NCBI GenBank assembly: GCA_012274445.1
Contig: JAAROD010000015.1
Coordinates: 2,108,001 to 2,172,000, forward strand
From: Sclerotiophoma versabilis
Taxonomy: Eukaryota > Ascomycota > Dothideomycetes > Pleosporales > Didymellaceae
Reading direction: 5' to 3'
DNA: 64,000 nt
Shown: positions 47,501 to 58,700 of the stretch, piece by piece
Numbering within the stretch: the first letter of the stretch is position 1
Layout of the letters: each line of letters begins with the position of its first letter
Position numbers and translations under genes: made by a program
Notes under the pieces: model-generated
Seen by the model: the letters and a program-made list of their open reading frames with translations, nothing else
What the model was told of the DNA's origin: nothing
Database searches by the model: none

Positions 47501-47727
47501 CTAGCAGTGCCATGGATGTCCATGTCGAAGGAGAAGATTGGGAGAAACCAAGAGCTGGGAGACGGGTCATTGTGGGGTTGGACGGAAATGCATCAGGTGT
47601 GTTGAAGAGGATACCGAGGGCGCTGGCGGTGGAGAAGGATAGCTGTGTGGATAGGATTGATGTTGCTGGCTGTACAGATGCATGGTTTGAGGGTGGTGGG
47701 GATGTTGTTACTTGGTGTGAGGTTTGA
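44569..47727 (+). CDS. Large F-box protein with propeller-like C-terminus
   Basis: Single exon, 1052 residues. The first ~300 residues are Ser-rich and disordered. An F-box-like segment follows at about 308-350 (R-L-P-I-E-I-L-L-G-I-Y-N-Y-L, then R-R-T-C-R-S-W), which would bind Skp1 in an SCF ubiquitin ligase. Residues ~420-900 contain repeated short beta-type motifs (for example S-S-I-C-G-K-Y-L-L-V-A-K and C-V-A-F-G-C-S-A-G-I-E-L-H-W-I-D), suggesting a WD40-like propeller for substrate recognition. I know similar fungal proteins but no assigned function. The first in-frame ATG is at 44569; because the frame is open 240 bp further upstream, a spliced upstream coding exon is possible. The C-terminal codons (D-V-V-T-W-C-E-V-stop) lie within the first unit of a tandem repeat. 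Confidence 0.82.
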   Translation: MSPVPEPIVEPSQCIDANPGYVTEQSTSSWNNNQDIAATKRPEMLRHVFYHSSRCSTTAYNRGSSARVSKTDHYRSAFLYRRQLKSRGTFHKVISSFFGNTSGRRAYSTSPQIRSRASSFGSRLGSSIHGSVPSIDLVSPSAFLFSGPSLQSAGSYNYSTPRLPSLTGSFNDARVPRRVHSDSFSMIDNASFNDELLEPIMGQGMVRSMSDVLLGINTPIEELEDSLLEGSDDETVSLDRTSTQSGRPTSNATWPSSSPSANDIFQNLVITGHVLRHSNTATWENLKLTCRFWYKAVTYAVPPARPVSGRLPIEILLGIYNYLDAKDFNAARRTCRSWMMASLNEKLLSAMLQRGGWHSGIETMKEEFPQKRSAAANSDEWKLSGYLSRQCALTSRWTGNGLDARPAIVESIEIDFSELADGYAPQKGGASGGLIFTSSICGKYLLVAKGSLIYVYGLKDGQLQPLTSVVCPRRVLAMSMNASVGRDAVAALLGGRMGMVCELRYGRSLSASESEDTCVEGDGYPPRTSARPTTPIEETIDLQDTIGSTGHASPRLLRGFPYVQSPSLNLFNAIELKAHNQGYSLQDTDDSSTHGRNLINQTWNLNLRGPLKNLRKNSGLTRRVQSIPIESGTSTFYRHLCSEDDPPRNVSICPQRRCVAFGCSAGIELHWIDALTGQSLSRWFPLTAPSDHLHFLSPRPGFECAKKLRLISSAAHPNDGPAISRRLFSNSTISSFWGPFGFEARARQSRSGDYCHAIPLSDGHHVLFMDPSTDRLTLGCDAPLGGPAKLLRKVVFNPPEEKVVPRVYTAAADMSLGARIVVVFDDSMMLYSIPPDVLTLSRMEQAADSRDVHDAPPFSPIGRHYDHWLNWWDEPTAFDVANRSEADNNSSIWPISLSGTEIGRLADVCELAIQTRPDILIWAFTYKSQCKTWRLHNDGNPILRCRQYVDRSGFVHECYDVDGSRDVTMQDAPPDSVASSAMDVHVEGEDWEKPRAGRRVIVGLDGNASGVLKRIPRALAVEKDSCVDRIDVAGCTDAWFEGGGDVVTWCEV

Positions 47728-47834
47728 ATAGTACGGTGTGGGGGATGTTGTTACTTGGTATGAGGTTTGAATAGTACGGTGTGGGAGGGGGGGATGTTGT
47801 TACTTGGTATGTGGTTTGAATAGGACGGTGTGTG
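47701..47834 (+). repeat. Three-copy tandem repeat across a stop codon
   Basis: Three near-identical copies of a unit of about 43 bp that starts GATGTTGTTACTTGG and ends GTACGGTGTGGG: copy 1 starts at 47701, copy 2 at 47744, copy 3 at 47793 (G-rich insertion before the third). Copy 1 overlaps the end of the F-box CDS. Confidence 0.85.
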
Positions 47835-48913
47835 GGTTGGAGGCTGCTAAGCTCAAGGTTCTGAAATCGGATGTCGAAGAACACCTATGTAATCTTACCT
47901 AGCAAATGCAACCTGCCTCATACCCAGTCTTCTCAGGACCACTGGACTGGACAGATGACGAACAGACAACAGCCTCGGCCTGCAGAGTCACCGAGGACTT
48001 CACGCGGTTACTTAATAGCGGTCGTACTCGGAAATGAAAACTCGCTGTATACGAGGGTCAGTATTGTTTTTTTGCAAAGCACAAGATTTCAATGGAGACC
48101 TCCTTTCAACGGCGCTCAACATCGACAGCACTCAAAAATAGATTGGGACTCCACATAGGATACGGTACAAGGTGGATCCAGCATGGTTCAGGGGGTGGGA
48201 GGAAAAACTCGAGAAAAGGGAGGCTGAGGTCGCGAAGTGGGTCTTCCCCGATGGCACGATAAGATAACGAGGTGCAAGCTGTACCAACTAACCATCACGT
48301 CGGTGCGAGAGAAAGTCCAGGTCGCGACTCAGCTGTGGGGCTGACTATCATAAATGGAGATGACGAACGGAGACGAAGACGCCCAACGCCATTTCGCATC
48401 ATCAATCTGCGACAGGCTGACATATGTGACGACGAGATGGGGTGGAGGACGTCTGTAACATAGAGGATTGATTGTCAGGGGTCTGGGGGCAGCGGGCGTG
48501 TTCAAGTCGAGATTGTCCACCAGTTCTGGAGTGGACAGTCTGCGACAGGTTGATGGACGTCGAGGTTGATCATCAGCCGGCGTATGCAGTTCCACTGTTT
48601 GCTGTCTTGGAGGCCTGAAGATCAGCGGCTGCGGGGAGCATTACGCGTTCGCGGTGCTAGAGCACGTTGCAAGCGTTCAACAGGCGACCGGTGGACGGAA
48701 AGCCTGGGAAATCCGAGGGGCGGGAGTGCTAGCTGGTGTGCTGATGTTGTGTGACTGTGGAGCTGAATAAACAATGTAGCCGTTGGCCAGTCGGATGGCG
48801 GGAAAGACGCACCGCCGCAGGAGGATGCGCAGCGCGGTATGCGGCTAGTAGACGGATTGAAGGGCTGCAAAAAGAATGCTGGATGTGCAACGGTAACGGT
48901 TGGGGAGAGTGAG

Positions 48914-48914
<1 letters not shown>

Positions 48915-48948
<34 letters not shown>

Positions 48949-48954
48949 TGTGTG
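48915..48954. repeat. (TG)n microsatellite
   Basis: About sixteen TG units (48915-48946), one A interruption, then a few more. Confidence 0.85.
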
Positions 48955-49626
48955 ATTACGTAGCTGTGGCACATGGCAAATCGAGGGCTCGAGAACAGGG
49001 GCCAGCAGGGCTGGAGATGCAGTGGTCAAAGTGACGTCGAGAAGGGTTGGTGTTGAGGGCAAGGCACTTGTTTCGGCCGTCGAAGATTGACAGGCGGCAG
49101 GCGCACCTCAACACCAAAAAACCCACCACGTCGGCGAGGCTAGCCGAATGGTGCAGGCTCAGAGGCGCTGGCGGCTTCCGCTTGTGACACTGATGCAAGT
49201 GGGAAGGGCAAGGGCAAGGCAGTCGGCGGCGTCGATGCAAGAGTACGGGCAGAGGCGTTGCTTGGGCGGGTTTTCTACTTGGCTACGAGATGGCATGACC
49301 ATGACTGACCATGACAGTGGGCGGAGGCTAAGGCCGGACTTGATGGTGCTGGCTAGGCACAAGCATGGTATAACAGAGAAATGCAGTGCGGGACAGGGCA
49401 GGACAGGCATTTCTTCCGTGCTCCGCTGGCCGGAAGCGAGGTGCAGCAGGAAAGGCAGGCTGGGCACGAGCAATTGCCCTCCTGAATGCCTTATGCGGCG
49501 TGAGGATGTTGGGGTGCTGGTGGCTGAAAGCAGCCGCTCCTTTTTATTGTGCCGTCTGATGAGTGCATGGGGGAGCAGCGATGGCAGGCACAGACACCCA
49601 ATTGTGGCGCGGCGAGCGAAGGCGTG

Positions 49627-49700
49627 CTGCTGGGACTGGTGCTGGGTTTGGTGCTGGGACTGGTGCTGTGTCTGGTAGAGGGGCTGGTGCTGGGTGCTGT
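49627..49700. repeat. Imperfect CTGG-rich minisatellite
   Basis: Repeats of a unit close to CTGGGACTGGTG with substitutions, about six units long, in the intergenic region. Confidence 0.6.
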
Positions 49701-50387
49701 CTCAAGGCTGGTGCTCTCGTAGCCAGCCGAGCGCGGTGGATGGGGCTGGCAGCAGAGCCGCTAACCATGGGTCCCCGTTGTCACGGCCGACAGGTTCGCG
49801 CAGGCTGGGCCCACGTCGCACGGGGTGGCATTGGAGGAGGTTGCTGAAACAGCAGCAGCGGGCTTTGGGCCAGCGTGGGTTTGCTGTGTACGTGGGAGGC
49901 GGCAGGCGAAAAGCGTGCCTGGAGGGCCACCATGCTCGGTCCCAGAGTGGGAGGTGCGGTTGCTGGGGGTCAAGCCGTGCAGCGCGCACGACCAACGCCG
50001 CCTGGCCACTCGGGCGCGCTGGCCTGGCTGCGGCTCGGTTCTATTACCATCGGCAGATCCCTGGGCGAGGTTTGCGAGTGGCCGGCCACGACTCAACCCC
50101 TACTCTCCCGCAACAGCAGCACGTCGTCAAGACTGTGCGCCCGTGCGTGTCCGCCGCCCTCCTCCCTCCTCCCTCCTCCCTCTCCGCGCGCCCTCGCCCG
50201 TTCCCTTGCTGGCCGCCTCTCGCGCTGCTTGCTCCTTGTGCTCCGGCTTTGCTGCAGAGAAGAGGCTGCTACCGGCGCCTGTGTCTGGTAAGTCGCCGCA
50301 CGACCCCTGCCCCGGCCTGGCAGCGCCGCGGGAGCCTGTGAAGACGAGCCCGCACCTCCGCCCAGGCGAGCGAGCCTGAGGCGTTGG

Positions 50388-50422
50388 ATGCTGCATGCTG
50401 CATGCTGCATGCTGCATGCTGC
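50388..50422. repeat. Five-copy 7-bp repeat
   Basis: Five exact copies of ATGCTGC in tandem. Confidence 0.85.
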
Positions 50423-50893
50423 CGGCTGCGAGCTGCGAGCCGCGAGCGATTCTGGCAGAGAAGCGGTCCTCGCTGCCGTTGTTGGGACCTGTGCTAGCGC
50501 GTTGACCGCATGCGCAACCGTCTGAGCGACGCTGCCTGCCACCGGCCCTCGTTGCCCGCCCGCCGCGCTCTCTGCCCGCCGCCGCGCTCTCAATTGCCTC
50601 TGCACTCGCTGCACCGTGCTAACACCACTCCCAGCACACCCTCGCCCGCATCCACGTACCCACGCATTCCTGCCACGCTCGCCCGCCCGCCCGCCGCCCG
50701 CTCGCTCCCTACCGCACCGCATTCCCACCGCGCACTCTCCCCCTCGTCGGCCGCTGTCCCCTCGTCGGCCACTGTCTGCCGCGCGCTCCGCCCCTCGCCG
50801 CTCCCCGCGTACATGAGATAGCCGCACCGCTGCACGCAGGCCACACCGGGCTTCGAGAGCGCCTCTCGCGCACCGCGCACACACAGCCGCGCC

Positions 50894-50965
50894 ATGGGCA
50901 AGCCGGGCCTGGGCCTCTTCACCGGCCGCAGGAAGTCGCAGAGCAATGTGCTCGACGACGTGTCT

Positions 50966-50997
<32 letters not shown>

Positions 50998-53847
50998 GCC
51001 CGCCAGCCCTGATGTCGCTGCGCCTGCACCCCCGCCCGCCGACTCGGCCGGCTTCCGCCTCATGAGCCGCCAGGAGGTCGAGAAGCAGACGGAGCGCAGG
51101 AAGACGATGGAGAAGGAGAAGAAGAGCGCCTTTCCCCGCTTCAGCGGCTTTGGCAGCGCCGCCAACAAGGCTCGCAACCACTCATTTGAAGACGACTCTC
51201 CAGGGTCCTCAAAGCGGTAAGGCCCCCTGGTCCATGCGGTAGCGCCGGCGTAACTGACTCCTGCATTAGTGACAGCAAGTCCAGCAGTGGGACGCAATTT
51301 TCGTCCTCTCGTCCTTACATTAACGGCCAGCATGGCTCGACCTCGACCCTGCCCTCCTCCACCGACACTGGCTCGGACGACAACCTCTTTGCTAACGTCC
51401 CACGCCCGCAGATCCCGCACCACACCAGCTCCCCTGCCTCGTATTTCGGCTCCAAGAAGTCGCTGCCAGCCCTACCCAAGACTAGCTCAGGAGCTCCGCC
51501 CAATAATAGCAACACGATGCATTTCGGCTTTGGTAAGCGAGATCGCGCTATGACAACCTCGAGCTACGCCAGCACGGCTATGCCGCCCAAGCTCGACCAG
51601 GACCTGTCCTTTGGAGAAGATTCTTCCTTTGACGACATCTTCAGCGGACTGAACCGGAAGCCCTCCCCTGAAATCTCGAGACAGCCTGAGCCCACGGGCC
51701 GCTCGCTCCTTGCGGAAAAGCGCACATTCCAGCCAGAGCCTATCAAAGTCCTACCGCAGATGAATGTTGAGCCACCCTTAAGAAGTTGGGACAGCCGTGG
51801 ATCAGCCGACAACCTCATGGACTCTCCACGATCAGGCAACGACTCTCCACCCGCACCGCCCCCGCACAAGTACCAGCAGTACGCCCCCGTCTCCATGGCC
51901 CCCGACAGCCCCGACCTGCAGTCATCCGCTACCTTCCAAGACCGCAATGGCCAAGCCGCCCGCGAGCCCTTTATGCGAGGAGGTAGCACCTCGCCTGAAC
52001 AGCACAACACTTCCATCTCCACTTCGTCCGCCAACTCCTTCGAGACCCCTCTCTCGTCGCGATCCGCCTCCACCAATGCTACCCCGAGAGCACCGCTGCC
52101 GCCCTCGGCCATTGCATACAATGATGATGATGAGGACAACATGTTCGCACCTCCCCCGCCCAAGCCTCAGCCTCAGCCACCCTCTGCCCCCAAGCCAGCT
52201 CCCGTCGTGAAGAACCCTCCTCGACCTGTTGCATCCGGAGGATCGCGTGTCATGTCTCAGGCAGAGTTCCGCGAGTACCAGAAGAAGCGCGCCGCCGCCC
52301 CGCCTCCAGAGGACAGCGATTCTGAAGAAGACTACGAGGATGAAGAGGATGCTATCAAGAAACGTGAAGAGGAGGAGGTGCTGAGGCGAAAGAACCAACA
52401 AATGTCTTTCGCGAGGGAAGCTATGCGTCGCTCGACAACAGCACCGGGGGATCCGAGCAAACCTGAAAGTATCGTTGACAATGCCTTCAATTCATCCAGC
52501 ATGGGCTTCCCATCCGAGACTTCGATGAAGGCAGACGAATGGGAGGATGAGGACGTTCCCCTTGGTATACTTGCACAGCACGGCTTCCCCAGCACGGCAC
52601 GCAGCCGAGTACCCAGCCAACCCACCAACGCCATTCCTTCGGCCTTTCCTGATCGTCCAGCCTCTGCCGGCGCTATGGGCGGTAGTCGCGCACCGCACCT
52701 CCCCGCTTTTGCCAGGAACCTGCCTATGGACCCACATAGCTCTTTCATTGGCGGTGGCTTGGTACACCATGCGAACCGCGAGTCATTGGGCTTCAACAAC
52801 TTCCCTCGTGGCCCATCGTCTGTTGCTGGTGATGCAATGGGCGGAGGCTACGGGCAAGGCCCTATGGGTGTACCGCCACCGCTCATGTACCAGGATGCTG
52901 GCATGTCAGCACCGTCTCTCGTCGACCAAATTCAGATGCGCGACATGACGAAGAAGAAGTATCTGGGTGGTGCATCCAACAAGAAGCCTGCAGAGGGCCC
53001 GTTTACCGGCATGCTCGGAAGCCAGATGAATGCTCAAGGCCAGTCTCCGAACCCAATGCGCATGTCGCAAATGCCAACGATGAATGGCATGAACGGCATG
53101 AACAGCATGAACGGCATGAATGGTATGAACCCAATGATGATGGGTGGAGCAATGGGTTCGCCGATGATGGGCATGGGCATGGGTCAGATGGGTTACATGC
53201 CGCAGCAGCAAGACTTTATGCAGATGCAGCAGCAGTACCAGCAGTACCAGCAGATGATGGCTATGCAATTCCAGCAAATGCAGATGCAGCAGATGCAACA
53301 GCAGCAGCAGCAACAGCAAGACCCCCGGATGTCGATGGCCATGCCAAACAACATGTTCAACAATGGGATGATGGGCCAGGGTCAGAACATGATGGGCAAC
53401 AATTCGTTCTTGAATGTGCCAGGCATGCAGAATGGTATGCAACCTCCTCACAATCGGCCCATGTCTATCATGTCTACACAGCAGCGCCCGTACTCGACCT
53501 TTGGGGGCGGTATGGGCATGGGCATGGGACCAGTGCCCGGATACACACCGTCGATTGCACCCTCTGAGCGTTCAAACATTGGTCTCTCTGCGCGATACCG
53601 ACCAGTTACTAACCATTCGGATGCAGTCTCGAATGGCACATCGATGACGCTGCAAGCTACCAGCGGCGGCGCCAACAAGCCTGGTGCGATCAAGGGTATT
53701 TTGAAGAAGAGCCCACAAATCCACGTCGAAGAGAAGGAAGACGAAGAAGACTGGGGCTCGATGGCAGCCCGTAAGAGCAAGTTTGGGAAGGGCAAGGAAA
53801 ACACGGGTTCGGATTTAGAAGACCTGACGCGCGGTCTTAACATTTAA
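50894..53847 (+). CDS. Large low-complexity protein, function unknown
   Basis: Two exons, 50894-51216 and 51270-53847 (53-bp intron), 966 residues. No enzyme domain recognised. An Ala run encoded by GCC repeats lies near 25-36, followed by a Ser/Pro-rich disordered half with P-P-P-P-K-P-Q-P stretches. A charged region near 480-500 (E-D-S-D-S-E-E-D-Y-E-D-E-E) leads into a Glu/Arg helix. A Met/Asn/Gly repeat (M-N-G units, about 714-735) and a Gln/Met-rich block (about 750-800) are prion-like. The C-terminus is a conserved-looking charged tail (K-G-I-L-K-K-S-P, then D-W-G-S-M-A-A-R-K-S-K-F). Proteins like this occur across filamentous ascomycetes without known function. The first exon starts M-G-K-P-G-L-G-L-F-T-G-R-R-K; an N-myristoyl role is possible but not supported. 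Confidence 0.85.
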
Positions 53848-54407
53848 GGAAAAGCAAGAGCGAGATTTCTAATGGCTTGAAGATTGAAGACGGGAGGATT
53901 TTTACTGGTCGATTTGTGGGAAATGTGCGATATGGAGCGAGCTTGGTTCGGTGAACTGCATTTGCATGGCGTTTTCATTTGCTTGGCTTGTACGGAAAAT
54001 TATCGACGCGACTACCCCTTTGCTCATTGATTGAACACATGGCATTGAGAGGGGGAAGAGAGAAGAGAAGAGAAGAGAAGAGAAGAGAAGAGAGTATTGC
54101 ATGCATATTCAAAGCTCCTGTGGGGCTGTGTTCTTTATAGTCTAGGTCCAAGGGGGGGTTGGTAGGGTGGTGACTCGGATAGAATTCGCTGTAATTATAA
54201 TACCATATGCTTCGGCTCGTCTCTCCCGCTCTTCGCCGCTCTCGTCGATCCACTTGACTGTACATTGTGACGAGTCTTGGTATCAAGCTCTTTGTTTCAG
54301 TTGGTACGTAGTGGCTCGGCCAGCACGTGGTAGCTAGCTGGCCGTTGGCAACGCCTCAAGTGGATGCGCCAAAACCGACTATCAAGATGGCAATTCAGGG
54401 CCAGGGT
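53848..54407. other. Convergent 3' flank
   Basis: A 560-bp spacer between the stops of two convergent genes. It contains a GAAGA-type pentamer repeat (54055-54094) and AT-rich DNA near 54180-54210. Confidence 0.5.
54055..54094. repeat. (AGAAG)n pentanucleotide repeat
   Basis: About seven pentamer units on the plus strand, 200 bp after the stop of the preceding gene. Confidence 0.8.
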
Positions 54408-55376
54408 TTAGCGGTTCAACAATTCCTTGGCCGCGATGATTTCGCCCTCATCGTACCCGGACTGCCCTTTCTTCTTACTCCCAAAGTCCCTGATCAAGTC
54501 TCCTAATTTCTTCGTCGCAAGCTCATCCAACTTCTGCACAGTGGAGAGTGATGGAATTGGCACATCCTCGTCGTCCTGCTCGCCTCTCTTCTTGGACGAG
54601 GGTTGTGTGTCGGACAGCAAGGGGAGGAGTCGCGAAGCCACGATCTTGAGGCCGTAGAAACCTCGTAGATAGCCCTCGTTCAGCTCGACAGCGCGGCAGA
54701 AGTGCTTCAGGGCCAGCGACAGCTCGCTGAGCGAGGGCGGGTTGTTGGATGCGGTAGACAGGTAGTGCAATGTGGCGACGTGTGCGTGCGCACTCCAGCT
54801 TGTCGGCGCGATCAACAGGACCTCCTCGGCGCAGTATACCGCCTGGCCCCACGCGGCCTGGCTCGCATACAGCTCCGAGGCTTCGGCCCAGGCCTCAACA
54901 TCGGTGGGGCTGTTCTGCAGGAGTACCGTGACTGCAGTGATTGCATCGTTGGTCCGCCCCAGGCTCTTGAGGACAGCGACCCGCCGCTTCCGGATGCTGA
55001 GGTTGGTGCGGTCTTCCCGCAGGATCTTCTCGTAGCCTTCAAACACCTTCTCCAGCTCGCTCGCTGTCTGTGCCGTGGCCTCGTTGTATATGCCGCGAAG
55101 CGTGATGATGCGCTCGTTGTGCTCGCCGAAGCGCGATCCCAGACGCTCCAGGACCTGTGCGGCCGCCTTCTCGTCGCCGGTGCGCAGTGTGGAAAGGAAC
55201 AGGTTCTCGTGGATCGCCCAGGCCTCGGGGGATTCGCGCGAGAAGAGGAGGGACAGCGGCCATGGCAGGGACGAGGTGGGCGGGTTGGCGAGGATGAGAG
55301 GCGCTTTCTGCGAGAGGGCGAGGGCGGTGGGCGGGGGCACGTTGGACGGCGGGCTGAGGAGGTTTGCGGCTGCCAT
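54408..55376 (-). CDS. EMC2: ER membrane complex subunit 2 (TPR protein)
   Basis: Single exon on the minus strand, 322 residues. EMC2 is the cytosolic TPR subunit of the ER membrane protein complex, which inserts tail-anchored and multipass proteins. Blocks that fit the family are L-E-R-L-G-S-R-F-G-E-H-N-E-R (about 95), R-K-R-R-V-A-V-L-K-S-L-G (about 145), the TPR E-A-W-A-E-A-S-E-L-Y (about 175) and E-E-V-L-L-I-A-P-T-S-W-S-A-H-A-H-V-A (about 195-212). The start at 55376 (M-A-A-A-N-L-L) was chosen because the frame upstream begins only with GTG and is Pro/Arg-rich. The gene is divergent from APL5 with 390 bp between ATGs. Confidence 0.92.
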   Translation of the reverse strand: MAAANLLSPPSNVPPPTALALSQKAPLILANPPTSSLPWPLSLLFSRESPEAWAIHENLFLSTLRTGDEKAAAQVLERLGSRFGEHNERIITLRGIYNEATAQTASELEKVFEGYEKILREDRTNLSIRKRRVAVLKSLGRTNDAITAVTVLLQNSPTDVEAWAEASELYASQAAWGQAVYCAEEVLLIAPTSWSAHAHVATLHYLSTASNNPPSLSELSLALKHFCRAVELNEGYLRGFYGLKIVASRLLPLLSDTQPSSKKRGEQDDEDVPIPSLSTVQKLDELATKKLGDLIRDFGSKKKGQSGYDEGEIIAAKELLNR

Positions 55377-55766
55377 TGCTGCGAGGGTGCGCGTGTGTGT
55401 TGCAGCGGCGATGGGGCTGCCCGTGATGCGTGTGGTGCTCGTGAATGCGGAGGGCCCAGGGCGTCCAAGCTTCCTTGGGGTCGGCGCCGAACCGCCGGCG
55501 GGACGATGATGCACCTTGGCTCGCGCTGCACGGCAGGCACCTTGGTCACCACAGGCTCCACAGGCACCACAGGCACCACAGGCACCGCACCGCGCTCTTG
55601 CGCCCTCGAGACACGACCGCTACGGCTAGATCGCGCGTGGACATGCACTCGGCCTCGCCCTGAACATGCCCGCCGGCCCCCTCTCGACCGCCGCCCGCCG
55701 CCCTGCCCCGCTGTCCACTCGCACCTCTCCCCCCGACCGCACGACTCGCGCTGAGCGCCCGCCGCC
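55377..55766. other. Divergent promoter of EMC2 and APL5
   Basis: A 390-bp spacer between two divergent starts. It includes a CACCACAGGCAC repeat near 55549-55590. Open frames through it are chance extensions of the flanking genes. Confidence 0.5.
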
Positions 55767-58700
55767 ATGTTCGAGAAGTCCCTGTACGACCTGATCCGCG
55801 GCCTGCGCAACCACAAGGGCTCGGAGAAGGAGTACATCGCCGACAGCATCAAAGAATGCCGCCAGGAAATCCGCTCCAACGACATGGACCTCAAGTCCAC
55901 CGCGCTGATGAAGCTCACCTACCTCGAGATGTTCGGCCACGACATGTCCTGGGCCTCGTTCAACGTGCTGGAGGTCATGTCCAGTCCCAAGTTCCGCCAC
56001 AAGCGCACCGGCTACCTGGCTGCTGTCCAGAGCTTCCGCAGAGACACCGAGGTCCTGGTCCTGGCCGAGAACCAGCTGAAGAAGGACATCATGCTGCCCA
56101 CGCCGCCCTTCATCTCCCTGCCCCTCGGCGCCATCCCCCATGTCGTCAACCCGAGCATGGCCAACTCGCTCCTGTCCGACCTCATCCCGCGCTTGGCCCA
56201 TTCAAGTCCGCAGATTCGCAAGAAGACTGTCGTTACCCTGTACCGACTTGCGCTTGTCTACCCAGAGACCCTGCGCCCCGCCTGGCCAAAGATCAAGGAG
56301 CGCCTGTTGGACGAGAACGAGGACCCCAGCGTGACGGCTGCGATTGTGAATGTTGTCTGCGAGCTGGGATGGCGGAGACCGCAGGACTTTCTGCCACTGG
56401 CACCCCGCCTTTTTGATCTGCTGGTCGAGGGCGGGAACAACTGGATGGCTATCAAGCTGATCAAGCTCGTATGTCGTCAACGCACAACCTGCTCGAAACC
56501 TGCTAACCTTGTCATAGTTTGCTACCTTGACACCCCTCGAGCCTCGACTGATCAAAAAGTTGCTGCCGCCCTTGACCAAGATCATCCGCGAGACATCTGC
56601 CATGTCTCTTCTCTATGAGTGTATCAGCGGCATAATACAGGGTGGCATTCTGGCAGCCGTCGAAGGCACCCCTGAAGGCGAAGAAGTGGCAAAGCTATGC
56701 GTTGGCAAGCTGCGAGGCATGATGGTTATACAAGGCGACTCCAACTGTAAGCTCAAAACCAAACAATGCACAATCTCAAAATTGTTTCTCATTAGTTGCA
56801 GTAAAATATGTCGCGCTACTTGCTTTCGAGAAAATCGTTGGCTCACATCCATACCTCGTCGGCCAACAACAAGACGTGATACTCGAGTGTATCGACGATC
56901 CCGATATTTCCATACGGATGCGCGCTCTCGACCTCGTCGTTGGAATGGTCAACCCTGACAACCTTACTGCGATTGTTGGACGCCTCATGCGCCAGTTGCG
57001 GAACGCACCCATAGTCACTGGAGTAGACGAGCCAGAAAACGACCGCTTTAGAAACACCGGTGTTGTACCATATGCTGACTCTGACGATGAAGACGCTGAA
57101 GAGGCGCTTCCATCCCACGAGCAGAGATCCGATCAGCCGCCACCATTACCGGACGACTACAGAGTTAACGTGATCCGGAGAATACTGGAGATGTGCTCGC
57201 GCGACACCTACAGCAATATTACCGACTTTGAGTGGTACATCGACGTACTGACTCAACTTGTCAGGGTCTCGCCTACTACGAAGCATACAGTAACAGCAAC
57301 AGCTGAAGACAAGGAAGATTCAGAGCATCTTGACGATGTAGGTGCCGGCATCGGATATGAGCTACAGAATGTCGCCGTTCGAGTCAGAAGCGTACGCCAC
57401 GAAGCTGTTGATGCAGCGCAATCGCTGGTGCTTGTGGACCGGAGAGATCGGATGTTCCCGGCCTCAGGCAACGGTGGTCAAGGCGTGCTGGAGTACGCTG
57501 GCTGGCTTGTTGGCGAATATGCAACATATCTATCTCAACCAGAACCCGTTATGACTTCGCTATTGCATCCATTATCTCTCCAGCTATCTTCAAAAACGCT
57601 CGCTGTATACTTGCAGGCAATACCCAAGGTTTTCTCAAGCATAGCTGGCAACGAGCGGATATCCTGGACTCCAGAACGGAAAACACTGATGTCTTTGCTC
57701 ATGGCTCGTATCATCCACTTCCTTGAGCCACTCTCAACACATCCTAGTCTCGAAGTTCAGGAACGCGCTGTCGAATACCTCGAATTGATGCGATTGGCAG
57801 CTGAGGCTGCCTCTGGAGCACCGGCTGATACTGAAGGAGACTTCACAGAGCCACCACTTCTACTGACACAAGCCATACCTGCACTATTCTCCGGTGCCGA
57901 ACTCAATCCTGTCGCACCAGGCGCCCAGCGAAAAGTCCCCATACCAGACTACCTCGACCTCGACACCCCAATCAACCCAAACCTACACTCTCTCCTCTCT
58001 CAAGCTGAGCAAGAGGGCTTCGAAACGGAAGAAGACGATGTTTACGCCGCGTATAGCGAGCCACTCGTCTCTCATACCACCTCCGAGCCTACCCCAGCTC
58101 CAGCGGCCGACCGCCTCGATGCTCCTTACAAGGAACCCACACCTTACCAGAATGCCGTAGAAGAAGAGTACCTTGACCCGGATATTATTGCCCGCCGCAA
58201 AGCAGAGCGAAGAGAACGTTACAAGGACGATCCGTTCTACATTGATCCCGAAGGGGGCAGCGGCGCTGTCACCCCACTCAGTAAGATTGTGCGTGACGGA
58301 AATCAAGAGGGTAACGATCTGGACATTGATTCGATACCAATCATGGACCTCGATCTCTCTACAAACAGCCGCCACGCATCCTCAGACAACATTCCCCGCG
58401 CCCGCAGTCCTCGCAAGCCCGTCCGCAGAGTGGAAATCATGGGCGACGAAACACTAGGCCCGGCATCCCAGGACCCAGAGCGCGAGGACATCGTCGCGCC
58501 CAGGGCAACAAACACGCGTACCAAAAAGTCGCTACTTCAGGTCGACAGCGCAGGTCTCGCTTCACTGTCCCTCGACGACGAAGGCACAAATGGCAACCGC
58601 CGTCTCACCGCGCTCGAAATGGAGCGCAAAGAGCAAGAAGAAGCCGAAATGGCGCGCGCCCTGCAGGCTGTCGAGCGCTCGAGACTGGAGATGCAGAGGG

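Larger units (their letters stand above)
47728..50893. other. Long gene-poor, repeat-rich GC-rich region
   Basis: About 3.2 kb with no supported gene. It holds a (TG)n run, a 12-bp-type minisatellite and a 7-bp repeat (listed separately). Open frames of up to ~360 codons overlap one another in opposite directions near 50.1-51.4 kb, a pattern of GC-biased DNA rather than genes. From about 50100 the DNA is C/T-rich (TCCCTCCTCCCTCC), consistent with a long promoter and 5' leader for the gene at 50894. Confidence 0.5.

Noticed and set aside
50093..51423. Long minus-strand frames (362 and 277 codons) over the start of the gene at 50894
   Set aside because: They are antisense to GC-rich leader and exon 1, full of Gly/Arg/Ala runs, and mirror the GCC-repeat codons.
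52906..53451. His/Leu-rich minus-strand frame of 181 codons
   Set aside because: It is the reverse reading of the Met/Gln-rich repeat in the plus-strand gene (CAT from ATG, CTG from CAG).
54702..55754. A 350-codon plus-strand frame across EMC2 and its promoter
   Set aside because: Antisense to EMC2, Arg/Gly-rich, with no domain.
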